A stretch of 64,000 nt of DNA, from contig OW051471.1 in NCBI GenBank assembly GCA_932521025.1, positions 12,896,001-12,960,000 of the forward strand. The letters run 5' to 3'. This stretch comes from Oscheius onirici (lineage: Eukaryota; Nematoda; Chromadorea; Rhabditida; Rhabditidae). Below are positions 34,525 through 45,652 of the stretch, piece after piece. Below the pieces are notes generated by a model. That model was not told the origin of the DNA, did not search any database, and worked only from the letters and a program-made list of their open reading frames with translations. Within the stretch, counting starts at the first letter, position 1, and each line of letters opens with the position of its first letter. Both the position numbers and the translations under genes were made by a program.

Positions 34525-34966
34525 GTGAGTTAAATTTAGTTTTTTTTGGCGAAAACCCATCTTTAGTAGCAAGTGACCGAGCATTTTATCAACATCAGTA
34601 ACTGGAAGACGGGATACTTAAAGGGCACGGACTTCACGATCATCAGTGTTATATTTGACACCAATAATCGTGGAGTCTGGCTACAACAATCAGTATCTGA
34701 GACAGGTGTCTTGGATTTTTCTCTTTCGTTCGTTGGCTGACTTCTCATTGTGCAGCTTCCGGTTTAGAGCGGCTTTTTATCCGACAGTTTTTTCCCCCAA
34801 AAAAACTTAAGAAACTAACAAAAATAACTCATTATCAAGAGTGTGGATCTCAGAGTTTTCTATCGACTCCCGCACTGGCCCGAGTGTCATTGCTGAGTGT
34901 AATTGCCTCTGCCTCTGCCTTGATCCTGATAAAACTGAAAAATTCTCTTCTTGTTCTAGCTCTCCA

Positions 34967-36833
34967 ATTTTTTTTTTATTTATTTCCAAATCGTAGAATT
35001 ATCTATGTTGGACAATGACTCTATTCCACTGTTCCCTTGAAGCAGTCCACCAGGGTATATCGAAGCATTTTTTGAGGAAGTCTCTCCATCTTGAAGGTGG
35101 TTGTCTTCTAGGACGTTTTCTGTCGTACGGGATCCAATTAGTCACGGCTCTTGCCCATCTATCCGTTCCCATAGCTGTAATCTTCCGAGCCCAGTTGAGT
35201 TTTCGCCTATCAGCCACTGTAGTCCAGTCCTGTATTCTCGTAATATCCCTTATCTTTTGATTAGTCCATCGGTGAAACCTAGTAATACTGAGCATCCTTC
35301 GTTTCATTTTTCGCTGTACAATTCTGAGTTGTTCTCTATCCTGTTCGGACAGTGTCCATGTTTCACACCCATACGTCACTGCCGAAGTGATACAAGCGTT
35401 AAAAAGACGCCGTCTTTTTTCCATAGGAATTGTATTATCGGTGAGCCATTTTGAATGCTGACTCCAGGCTAACCAACCTCTTCTGATACTACGCTCTATC
35501 TCCTTGTGATGGTTTAGCGGGATTGAGACGGGCACACCCAGGTAGATTGTCTCATTTTGGAAAGAAAAAGCTTGCCCATTGACGTTGATTGGAGTTCTTG
35601 TTGTGGAGCAATTAGTGAGCAGAACCGTCTTTTTGTCGTTGATACGAAGTCCGACTGTTGATGCTGCTTCAATCAGCTTTTTCAGCATTTTCTCCAATTC
35701 TGGACGGGACTTTGCAACCAGCGTAACATCGTCGGCATATTCCAGACTTGTCAAATGTCGGCCGTCCACCTTCAGTCCCTGCATTTCCCAGTCTATAGAT
35801 CTCAGAATGCTTCGTAAGACACAGTTGAACAGGAGCGGCGAAAGTGTGTCTCCCTGTCTTACTCCTTTTTGGAACTCGACTTTCACCTTCTCCTGATTCA
35901 CAATGACATAGGTATTCGAAGATTCGTAGAGCCTCTGCAGCATCAGTACCAATTCCACGTCAATCTCGGCAGATGTCAGAGTACTCCAAACTGCGTTCCA
36001 TTCAATAGAGTCGAAGGCTTTACAGAAGTCCACAAATGCGAGATAAATCGGAATAGAGTACTCCGTGCATTTCTCTGCTACTTGCTTGATGGTATGAACG
36101 TGATCCATTGTTGAATATCCCTTTCGGAATCCACTTTGACTTGAATCCTCGAACTCTTCCAGCTTCTTCTCCATCCGTAGAAGAACAGCTTTGGTACACG
36201 TTTTGAGAACCGTCGACAGTAAGGATATCGGCCGGAAATTGCCCAGGTCTTCAGAACTTCCACCTTTGTGCAGCAATTTCATCCAGGACTCACATAACTC
36301 GGTGGATACGGCATCTCCTCGTGACAGCCCATTGAGGAGTGTTGCAACAGTTGGTGAAAGTTGTTCAGCGGCAAGGTTTAGCATATCAGGAAGTATATAA
36401 TCCGGTCCGGGGGAATGTCCAACTTTCAAGGACTTCATTGCAAACTTGGCTTCATCTCTTGTGAAAGATAGGAATGGATCTGCCGATGGGACGATGTACG
36501 TAGGTATAGGGATTGAGCAGCGGTAGAGATTGTCATAGTACTCCTTGACCATGTGACATGTGTTAGACTGAGATATGGCTCCAGTGGCAGCGTCTCGCAT
36601 TAATAGCATAGAGTTCATGTGAGTTGTGCATCTTTTGGCCCGATTCGTCCCCTGTCCTCTCATTACAGCATTTCGAATCTCCTTGTCCTTCTTTTGTTCA
36701 ATATCACTGCGCAAACTATTCCTCGCCAAAGAACAAGCCTCTTTGTACGGTTGCGCTCTCCAATATATTCTTCCTGCTTTTGGCACAGTGAAGGGCAGTG
36801 AAGGACGAAGTCCAATACGGTAAGCTAGGACAT
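34967..36833 (-). mobile_element. 5'-truncated RTE-type non-LTR retrotransposon
   Basis: One long frame of about 610 codons (stop at 34999) encodes a reverse transcriptase: FRPISLLSTVLKTCTKAVLL, QSGFRKGYSTMDHVHTIKQV, FVDFCKAFDSIEW, VRQGDTLSPLLFNCVL and the catalytic YADDVTLVA. The C-terminal part has CETWTLSEQD and RPRRQPPSRWRDF, as in RTE-like elements. The frame begins YRIGLRPSLPF at about 36828, right after a stop, with no endonuclease domain, so the element is 5'-truncated. An A-rich tail (AAATAAATAAAAAAAAAA) lies at its 3' end. The frame is still open, so insertion is probably recent. Confidence 0.85.
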
Positions 36834-36849
36834 GTCAGAATGTTCATGC

Positions 36850-37420
36850 AAACAAGTGAAATATTCGCTAACAATTGTTAACGGGAATCAACAGTCAGGG
36901 AGAAAAAAGACAGTTTCGTTCAAAAAGAATAATGAAACGACTGGACGGAACAGGAAGAAAGATGAGCAGATAAAACTGGTAGCTGTCAGGCCAGTAGCAA
37001 TTCCCTCCATTTTCATTCTTTACGCGTTCCCGCCCTATCGTACCGTGACTCGGCTGCCGCCTCGTCTGTTCTGTTCAAATTTCTTGCTCTACTTCTGTTT
37101 GGTCTACACTTTTTATTATGATTCTTTTCAACACTACTATTCCTTTCTGGTGATCTCTAAAGGCTTTTACTCTGTTTTCAGAGCTTCACCGGCTGTAAAA
37201 TTTCCAAAGAACTTTCGAGTCTTCCTTGACAACTGTATCGAGCTTCTTTCATCGGTAGCCAACCCGGTTGACCATTACTTAGCCTTCCAGCTAAAGTACT
37301 ACTTTATTTCGACAGTTTGTACAATATGAAAGGAATTCTATTCATACAGTCCCAGGAAAAACTGCTACAACATTTTGTAAGAGAAAAATGTTAAATCCGA
37401 TAGTCAATTCAGGAAAAACA
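36850..37420. other. No gene recognised
   Basis: A 165-codon plus-strand frame (36832-37329) overlaps the 5' end of the retroelement and shows no domain or splice context. Confidence 0.4.
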
Positions 37421-37424
37421 GGGT

Positions 37425-38917
37425 CTAACGATGAGTTTTTGTCTCACTCAGCACAAAACCAGCCAGCTGAATTTCTTGCGGATAGCTGGATCGAATGACG
37501 CGAAGAATCTCATTATCGACTGCCAGATTCTGCTCGCAGATTTCAAACTTTCTCTGGAGCTTGTCCCTGTCGCCTTCGAGCTTTCGACGACTATCCTTTG
37601 CTTTTTCTTAACCTCAATTGTCACGCAAAGTGGGAAACCCAAACCGAGTTGATTCTGCAACGAGAGGAAGGTGCTCTTGAGGACAGAGAGTTCTTGCTGG
37701 AGAGCATGTTGTGCTTTATCGTTGCACAGCTCGATTCCCGGTCGAAGTCCTCTTTGCATCTGTCTGGAAAGAGCAACCTGGAGGGGACCTCCTTTCTGTC
37801 GAAGAGAGAAGCTGATCTCGTCAATTGCTGTGTCAGCGGCTTTGATTTCCTTGTCTTTCCCCACAACCTAAATATTCCGCTTGTTCAAAAGTCAAAAATT
37901 AACCTGGGCATGTAGATTGTCCCTCCATTCCTGCCAATTTCTAGCGGAATCCTTTAAAAGAGCCTCAACAGCTATAGCTTCGGCTCGAAGAGCTTGTGCG
38001 CTTTCGCGAAGAGACTGGACCAGCTTCTGAGAAATTTTCCGGCTCTGAACTCTCGATCTGGCAGAGTAGTTCAAATTCTGCCCAGTGTTCTCAATCCACT
38101 CATTATACTCGCTCATTCGTTGGAGAGGAGCTCCATCTCTGAACTTTTGTTAATTACTGGAAGGCTGAGACCAACCGGTAGTCAACTCTTTCCCCATCCG
38201 GAGTACGAACAATCTTCTCCCCTCCCGACATGGCTGCCGATTTGTGGTCCATAGTGATGGCTTCCTGTTTAAGGGTCAGATCACGGATGAGATTTCGTCG
38301 AGCCCCTAAAAATGAGCAATTTTGCAGCCTTTGTTGGTCAAAAGTCTTCGAAATGCTGACCTTGATTGTGTTCCAACTGCTTCTCAACAGCCGCACCAAG
38401 ATCTCGAAGATGACGACTCGTCTCCGTGACCATGTCTTTCTCTTTTTGAAGCTCCTGGTCAACTCGATCCGTTGAATGATCGCCGACCTTTACACTTTTC
38501 TCCCAGGTAGCCACAGAAACTAACCATAACCTTCTTCCTTCTCACAGCAAGACAACTTTCATTGCATCGTCCAGCGCCCAAGACAATGTCACAGCAAAGC
38601 TGCAGTCTCCGATAGGATCTTACAAGTTCTTCATTTTCCTCTTTCATATCCTGGAGTTCCCTAAATATAATTATTGAGAGCAGAGCTCTTTTTGGGTTTC
38701 TAGATAGATCTAAATTAGCTAGTGTTGGTCCAATTTTAGCTACAATCCGAAGAAAAACACAACAATTTCCCCAAAGTACAACAATTTGCCTAAAGTACCT
38801 GTCAATTTCTCCACTCCAATACTTCAAGTCTTTCACTCGCTGAACCAGCTGCTGCGTCGTCTGACCTTGCATGCGAGCAGCTCGCATATTGGCCTCCTTG
38901 ACGGCCAGTCTGGCCAT
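37425..38917 (-). CDS. Tektin
   Basis: Seven exons (38799-38917, 38525-38660, 38361-38487, 38176-38305, 37904-38138, 37645-37867, 37425-37600) join in phase to about 381 aa. It is coiled coil throughout. The first half has YWSGEIDRELQDMKEENEEL, NESCLAVR, STDRVDQELQKEKDMV and RRNLIRDLTLKQEAITMD; the second half has GPLQVALSRQMQRGLRPGIE directly followed by LCNDKAQHAL, matching the tektin signature RPNVELCRD, then EQNLAVDNEILRVIR. Tektins are filaments attached to axonemal doublet microtubules. The open frame extends upstream to an acceptor at 38964, so a spliced leader or a missed 5' exon may move the start. The last intron is 44 nt with an AAAAAG acceptor. Confidence 0.8.
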
Positions 38918-39223
38918 TCGGACAATCTCATTCGGATCATCGTATTCTTGCTGAAAACGAATCCCTGAAAAAAAAGAGAGAGAAATGCCTTACCCGCGAC
39001 ATTGGTCGAGCAAATTTGGCACCTTTACGCGCAAATGAACACGTTGGGTTTATGACGACTTCCGGAGGCCGGATTGGGGGCAAAAGACAGCGAGTATAAC
39101 AACAGGTTTATTTAGCGAATGTGTCAAGTAAAATATGTTAAACATGAATTGTTTATTGAGCCAAAGTACATCGCATCAAGCATAATTTATCGTTGAAGCT
39201 GCCGAAGACCTCCGTTCTTCCTA

Positions 39224-41166
39224 TTACTTAGGGAACAGTCTGCAAAAAGATTATATTCCCCATATTTTCGAGTGTTTTACCTGGTTCTAGGCTTAGTGAT
39301 GGTAAAGTAAGACTGTCCAGAATAATCGGCTTCCCTGAGATTCAGAGAGCGGTCCTTCATTTCAGAGCTTCTTTTGTTGCGATGTCCAATGCTGAAGTGG
39401 TGAGCTCCACTAAACTGGGCTCCCTGCATGTTGATGGACTCGTCGCGATAACGGCCGTTGTGGATGTGAACTTTGGTGTTGAGATAGCCACGCTTCTGGC
39501 GGGAAAGCTCCTCTTCAGCTGGTTGAACTTCAGCAGTCTCTGATTCAACAGCCCTCTTTCTAAAAGATCTCTTCTTGCCAAAAAATTTCCAAGTCAAACT
39601 AACTCCTTGTGTCCAATGTTAAAATGATGGGCTCCGGTGAACTGGGATCTCTCCATATTGATAGACTTGTCAGTTCTGTGGTCATTGGAGTAGTAAACAT
39701 CGGCGTTGTAGTAGCCCCTCTTCTGGCGGGAAAGCTCCTGTTCAGATGGTTGAACTTCAGCAGTCTCAACATCTCTCTTTCTAGAATTTCGCATATTTCT
39801 GATCCAATCCTGAAGAAACTTACCCTCTCTTGTGTCCAATGTTGAAGTTGTTAGCTCCCTGGAACTGAGCTCCGTTCATGTTGATCGACTCATCGTGGGC
39901 GTAGTGGTTCTGGAGATGAACATCAGCATTGAAGTACTGACGCTTCTCACGAGGAACAACCTGTTCCTCTCCATTCATCTGCTCAGTCTCCACGTCTCTT
40001 TTTCTGAAAGATTTGGGTTCTTTGGTTCCATAAGCTAAAAGCTTACCCTCGCTGATGTCCAATTTCAAAGTGATGAGCTCCTTGGAACTTGGCACCATTC
40101 ATGTTGATCGATTCGTCATGTCTATGGTCACTCGTGTAGTGGACATTAGCACTGTAGGATCCTCTCTTCTGGCGGGAAACTTCCTGATCAAGCTTGTTTT
40201 CCTTCTCTTCAACTTCGACGTCTCTCTTTCTGAACCATATTAATTTTACAGACTGTTGAAATGAAAGCTCACCCTCTGTGTCCAATGTTAAAGTTGTTGG
40301 CTCTTTGAAACTGAGCTCCGTTCATGTTGATGGAACTGTCGGTTCTATGGTCGTTGGAGTAGTAGACGTCAGCACTGTAATATCCTCTCTTCTGACGAGC
40401 GAGTGTATCTTCAGCTTCTCTTTTTCTCAAAATCTGTAATTCTCTGTTCTCAACATTACTCACCCACGATGTCCAATATTGAAGTTGGAAGCTCCTTGGA
40501 AATTGGCATTCTGCATGTTGATAGCCTCGTTGGTGTACTGGCTGCTGGAAGAGTGGACTCTTACGTCGGTTCTATGTCCATTAGAACTGTCAGTTCTCTG
40601 ACCACTAATTTCACCGGTTCTCTGTGCATTGTAGTCAGCTCTGTAGCCAGTGGTACTGTCAGCTCTCTGTCCATTATTTGATTGTGCACCGATTTCTTGT
40701 TGGCCTCTGTGTCCATTCTTTCCACTGAAACACAAGATCATTCTTCCCATAAACCTTCACTCACGTCTGTTCAGATCCTCTTTGATTTCCAATTTGGAAG
40801 TTGGAAGCTCCCGTGAAATCCGCTCCATTCCTGTTGATGGAATTATCAGTGTACTTCCTGTCCTCTCTATTGATGTCAATTCCACGACCGGTGTCCTTGG
40901 TTTGGCTACTGAAATAAAAGTACAGAGACAGTTTCATCAGTTCTTACTATTCGAAGGTTCGTCCCTGACCGTCAGAGATACTGTAGCCTTGTCTCTGGTT
41001 CAGGTACTCGTTGTTGTTGACGTAACCTTGATTATTGTACCAGTTTTGTCCGTTTTGTCCATTGCTGGAATGAGTAGCCCGAGCTCTGAAAGCGTTCGAT
41101 ACTGTAGATTCTAAAGCTGACTTACGCCGCAGCTGAGACAAGGAAGAGTCCTAGGAGCAACTTCAT
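39224..41166 (-). CDS. Secreted furin-type repeat polyprotein 3
   Basis: Begins at 41166 with a signal peptide MKLLLGLFLVSAA like polyprotein 2, then a Gln/Asn/Gly-rich head (SSNGQNGQNWYNNQGYVNNN, QGYSISDGQGRTFE), further units near 40780 and a Ser/Thr/Gly-rich exon at 40463-40730 (GQRTDSSNGHRTDVRVHSSS, then INMQNANFQGASNFNIGHRG). Unit exons run from 40430 down to 39270 with RQKR/REKR sites. The tail is RSLNLREADYSGQSYFTITK, and a last tiny exon ends RLFPK at 39224. The stretch from about 40400 to 39590 is nearly identical to polyprotein 2 in reverse orientation. Confidence 0.7.
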
Positions 41167-41720
41167 TGCTGGATGGCCGACTGGTGATCACCCGGAGTTT
41201 ATAAAAGCCCCCGGTCCAGGACACAGCTGTTCAAATTCTTCGTATTTCCTCGGCGAACACCGGGAAAAATTGAGCTGCAAGGAGGTCAAGTTGCTTTCGT
41301 TGAGATCATGAGTCAGGCTGTTCCTGGAAAGACTAGTTCCAAGTTGTGAAAAACTTGGTGATGTTCTGCGGTTCAGTTCAGTCGATACATTGTATGGGAT
41401 CAATGACCAATAATGACAGAGCTGAGTTACTTTCTACTTGAACAGGTACAAAATGATAGCAGTTGAGGTCTAAATTATGCACAGGTTTTCTCCGACTCTG
41501 TACGAATATGCTTAAAACCTTGTTCGCGTCACTGTCATCGAATCGGTCAAAAAACTGAAGTACTGTTTGCTCTCCGTTTTTGTGCTTCTAAGGTAGAACA
41601 GAAGTGTCGAAATTGACAACCTCATCCTGACAAAATTTAACTTGTCACGACGAAACTCGTGGCCACGGACAACTCCACATACAAGTAAACACACAGAATT
41701 TTATGGGTTCATTCAGGATA

Positions 41721-42545
41721 TCAAAAAATAGAAACGACGTTGACGCTTGTCATCGCCGATAACGGTTCGACAGAAGACGGCCATATTTTTCTCCGAAAAC
41801 TTTGAACCGGTTGCATGAGAAGAGAGTAGTAGTTAGGAACTGTAACGATGAGTACTCCGCCGTCAAGAAGACTAAATCCCGATAATGCGGCAAATGTCAC
41901 GTCGTTAACCCCTAAAACTTTAAGAATGATTAGAAACGAGAAAAACTCACACATTGTGTTGAACCATTCAGCTACAATGGCAGTGACGAGTCCGCTGAAC
42001 GGAATGACAAACAATATAAAGGGAAGTAGAGCCAAGGCCGCAAGTTATCGCATAAAACTGCGTTGTAGTTTTCTCGTCGCCGCGGACGTATTAGCTTGAT
42101 GGATAATTTTGTAGCTGCCTCGGACAAAAAATGTAATCAAGCCCGAAATAGTGAGGAAGTCAAGTACGATGATAGGTAGAAACCTGGACAAACATTCTCT
42201 CATGTCCGTAATTATAAACTGTGGAATTGTCTGGAGCTCTTCAGTGAAGCAAGAGTATTTCTGAAAAGAATTGGGATAGATGGGTAGAGACCCGGGTTAG
42301 GTGGACAGCGGATTTTTGCGCGAACACGAACACCCAAAGATCGGCGGCAAAAGCAGCTACTTGGTGAATTAGAAGATACCACTTGTAGTGGCGCATCTGC
42401 TGAGAAGATGAGCGCCACACAATGCAGTACATTACGAAGGGGTTAAAGAACAATCCAGAGAAAAAGTGATATGCAGTGTCCATGCGTACACTGGATGTGC
42501 CTCGGCGTAGTTGAGTTCAAATAAGGGGCAGTCGATGGTAGGCAT
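41721..42545 (-). pseudogene. 7TM chemoreceptor C pseudogene (Srh/Sri-like)
   Basis: Third paralogue of receptors A and B. It keeps the start MPTIDCPLFELNYAEAHPVY, MRHYKWYLLIHQVAAFAADL, YSCFTEELQTIPQFI, SAATRKLQRSFMR and GVNDVTFAALSGFSLLDGGV. Three lesions are seen: a one-base frameshift near 42470 (TFS-LDCS against the expected GLFFNPF), complete absence of the 312-nt second exon between W (about 42330) and YSCFTEE (about 42258), and an in-frame TAA just after RSFMR (about 42047). It lies between the divergent polyproteins 3 and 4. Confidence 0.8.
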
Positions 42546-42835
42546 TGTTTGAACTAGAATCGCATAAATCAGCTGTCCTTGCTGATCTGAGCAGGTAGAT
42601 ATGGATAGAATGTTGACGGAATTTGTGTTCTCTGGTATCATTTCATATCTATATTTTCAGCTGCGTTTCCTTTTTTTCCAGATTCTCTGATGTGACCATC
42701 TTCCTGGTTTCCTAGAAAATGCGCGTATATTTCTCCGAAGTCTTAGTTTTCCACCAAGAAATACGAGGAACCCAGACAGCTGTTCCGGGGATTCCCTACG
42801 TAAACGCTAACTGATCTCCATCCGGTCATTCAGTC

Positions 42836-44224
42836 ATGAATCTTCTTGCTGGGCTGCTGTGCTCTTCTCTACTGTGAGTACCAAAGTTAGCTCTTAAAGA
42901 ATATAACCTTTCAGAGTTCTAGTCTATGGTCAAGACAGCTACAATCAACGCTCTGACAATGGACAAGTCAGGTAAAGACTTCGAGAGCAATTTTTCCATA
43001 TTTTTTTTTCTAGAAGGCAGACAGACATTGTTCCTCGTAAGAAGCGTCAGCACTTCAGTTCTGATGTTCTCCGCGAGAACACACATGCTTACGATGAGTT
43101 GATGAAGGGTGCCAACTTCCAACAAGCACATCGCATTTGCCTTGGATATTGCCCTCGACACCACAGAGGGTAGGCTTTTAAATTATTGAGCAGTGATAGT
43201 TCCATTTTTCAGAAAGAGAGACGTCGTGGATGGGCAGATGAACGGAGAGGAACAGGTTGTTCCTCGTGAGAAGCGCCAGTATTTCAATGCTGACGTTCAG
43301 CTCAAGAACAACTATGCCCACGATGAGTCGATCAATTTGGAAGAAACTCAATTCGGAGGAGCCAGTAACTTCAACATTAGACACAAGAGAGGGTTAGTTT
43401 CTTCGGGATCAGAAAGAGGAAAAGTTTTAGAAAGAGAGAGGTAGAGGATGAGAACACAGAAGGAGTCACCTTCCCAGAATCATATGAGCAACGCATTGTT
43501 GATAGTTACAAAGTTACCTTGCCAGAGTGGTATTGTCCAAAGTGTTCGATGACATCAGACGATCAGAGAAGGGGGTTAGTTTTGTTTAATTCAATGCGAA
43601 AAAGCACATTTAAGCAAGAGAGACGTAGAGGCAGGGACCGATGCGGTTCAAGCCGGTGATGAAGAGCTTTTCCGCCAGAAGAGAGACAGTACCTATGAGG
43701 ACAGAATTTACAAGTCTATCAACATGTATATTTAACCTAAAAGTTTGTCTTTTAGAAAAAGAGGAGTAGAGCCACACTTCTCTACCGATGAAGAATACTC
43801 ACAACACAGAAATTACAGATCTTTCATTTGGGGCATGAGTAACACAGGCATCGGCAGAGAGTTTATTTTTGGAAATACTGCTGTTGCTTCAGAAACGCAG
43901 AAGAATGAAGCAATCAAGACGTGAGTCACACCCTAAAAAAATAAATCAAAAAGTATTTTCAGATTGGTCCGCGGGAAGAGAACATTAGGACATGTTGACA
44001 GATCTTACAAGCTTCAAAATGTCAACTTCAAAGATTCTTCTTACTTTCGAATTGATGCTGGAAGAACGAGAGTTTTCGATGATCCAAATGACCGATCTCT
44101 TGATCTTCGTGGAGCTGACTATTCCGGACGATCACACTTTACTGTTACTAAATCGAGAACCAGGTGAGAAAACAGAATCACTGAGAATGAGAATTTTTCC
44201 AGACTCTTCCCTAAAAAGGATTGA
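42836..44224 (+). CDS. Secreted furin-type repeat polyprotein 4 (degenerate)
   Basis: Starts MNLLAGLLCSSLL like polyprotein 1 and shares its promoter and second exon (VYGQDSYNQRSDNGQVR). One good unit remains (43215-43395: REKRQYFNADVQLKNNYAHD then ESINLEETQFGGASNFNI). Other exons keep the basic sites but have lost the core: KKRQHFSSDV...LMKGANFQQAH, KREVEDENTEGVTFPE with two new Cys, RQKRDSTYEDRIYKSINM and a RGVEPHFSTDEEYS unit. The tail (RSYKLQNVNFKDSSYFRIDA, RTRVFDDPNDRSLDLRGADY) matches polyproteins 2 and 3. Last exon 44203-44224 ends RLFPKKD. The frame appears open, so this may be a diverging gene or an early pseudogene. Confidence 0.6.
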
Positions 44225-44528
44225 CACTGACGTTTTTTGTGATAGTACTTGCAATATTTTCAAATGGTTATATGAACATTTTATCCTTTTTCCTTTATAA
44301 CTGGTCAAAAATATCAGGACAGAAATAGCGATGAATAGTTTATTGTAGTGTGCGAAGAAATGACAAGAATTTGAACAAATAAGTTGTGACAAAGAAGGGC
44401 AGTAGTGTTTAGTCTGATCACTGTCACCTTTGACGGAGCCGTCGAATGTGCACAACAAATTCTGAAGGTATTTTTGAAACTGGATGCTAGGTTTGAAAAT
44501 ACCGGAATCTCCTATTTGCCCTGACGCT

Positions 44529-45128
44529 TCAGTTGAGCTCGCAGAAGTTGTCATATTTTTGAGAAGAACCAGTAAAGTGAAAGAGTCTGGCTTTGTGATG
44601 AATCGGGGCAGGCTTAGTGCAAATTATGTTTTTAACGGGACGATCGCAGCTTATAAGGTCAGCTGTGACTTCCAGACCGACTTGAGCGTTGAGCTGAACA
44701 TAGAGTAGAAAGGAAAGTAACTTTAGTCTCGTTTCGAAAGTCGTTCCACCAAATTCCATCTTTGTAGACCCCACCAGTCCAATAGACTTTAGCAAACTCT
44801 TCGTCCTTGTTCATATGTATCGACCTCAAATGACCTTAAAAATTGTTCTTAGAAGGCTCGCAAAATACTGACTTTTCACGAACTGAAGCTCATCTTTGTC
44901 TCTCATCACGTCAGGGTGGAGTAGATAACTTAAATCACCCATTTTTCTGCATTCCCCTTGGGCTTCAGTGTAATTGTAGTCGATGCTGCCATGAATGAAT
45001 TTATAGCAAGTTTTGCCATGATGATACCATCCATCTCCACACGGAAAGAGGGGATGGATCGCCCGCCCCATGGCGGTGGGAAGAAGAAATAAACTAAATA
45101 GAAGGAGAATGTTGTTAGAGGCGCTCAT
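44529..45128 (-). CDS. Secreted C-type lectin-like protein
   Basis: Exons 44873-45128, 44722-44834 and 44529-44693 join in phase to 177 aa. Signal peptide MSASNNILLLFSLFLLPTAM. The lectin-like fold shows CGDGWYHHGKTCYKF, EAQGECRKMGDLSYLLHP, VYWTGGVYKDGIWWNDF and the closing SCDRPVKNIICTKPA. No EPN/QPD plus WND calcium-sugar motif is evident except WWND, so carbohydrate binding is uncertain. A 43-residue tail after KPA is unusual. The second intron would be only 28 nt, which is very short; the exact junction is tentative. Confidence 0.65.
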
Positions 45129-45652
45129 AGAGCGGAACCAAAATTTCTTCGAATGTCTTTTAAGGGGCGTGAGGCTGGCTTCGAATTTCTAATCGGTCCT
45201 TCAAATCCGTCAAACGGACCCCCATGATTGTAAATAAATAGAGATGAACCGCTGTTTCTTTTTCAATGGGTGTGACGAGCAAGACAAACAGTTTATGGGC
45301 ACTGTTTCTAATCTTGTGACTCTCGTGAAAAGCAGGAGCGCTGCCCAAATGCTCATTCATTTAATAGGAAACTTTTTTTTCATTTAAACCTTAATGTTTG
45401 CTTAGTTTTACAGGGACTAGGAAGATAACTTACAGAGGATCAAAATTTTCCTAACCAGTTTCCCAGAAGTTGACTCATTTTGCCAATCTTCCGGTTTTCT
45501 TCGGCCGTTCCCAGTTCTCTTGCTTTCCAAGCAAAATCTATAAAAACCACGAGCAGCTGTGTTGTGGGAAGTGCCTTCCTACATAAACTTTGGCTGAGGT
45601 TAAATCTGCCATCATTCAGTTTGTTTGAGCAACTTCCGAGCCAGTCACAGGC

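Noticed and set aside
35000-36800. Plus-strand frames under the reverse transcriptase
   Set aside because: Shadows of the minus-strand RT frame, which has all catalytic motifs.
36832-37329. 165-codon plus-strand frame
   Set aside because: It overlaps the truncated end of the retroelement, is compositionally odd (Phe/Tyr-rich) and has no domain or splice context.
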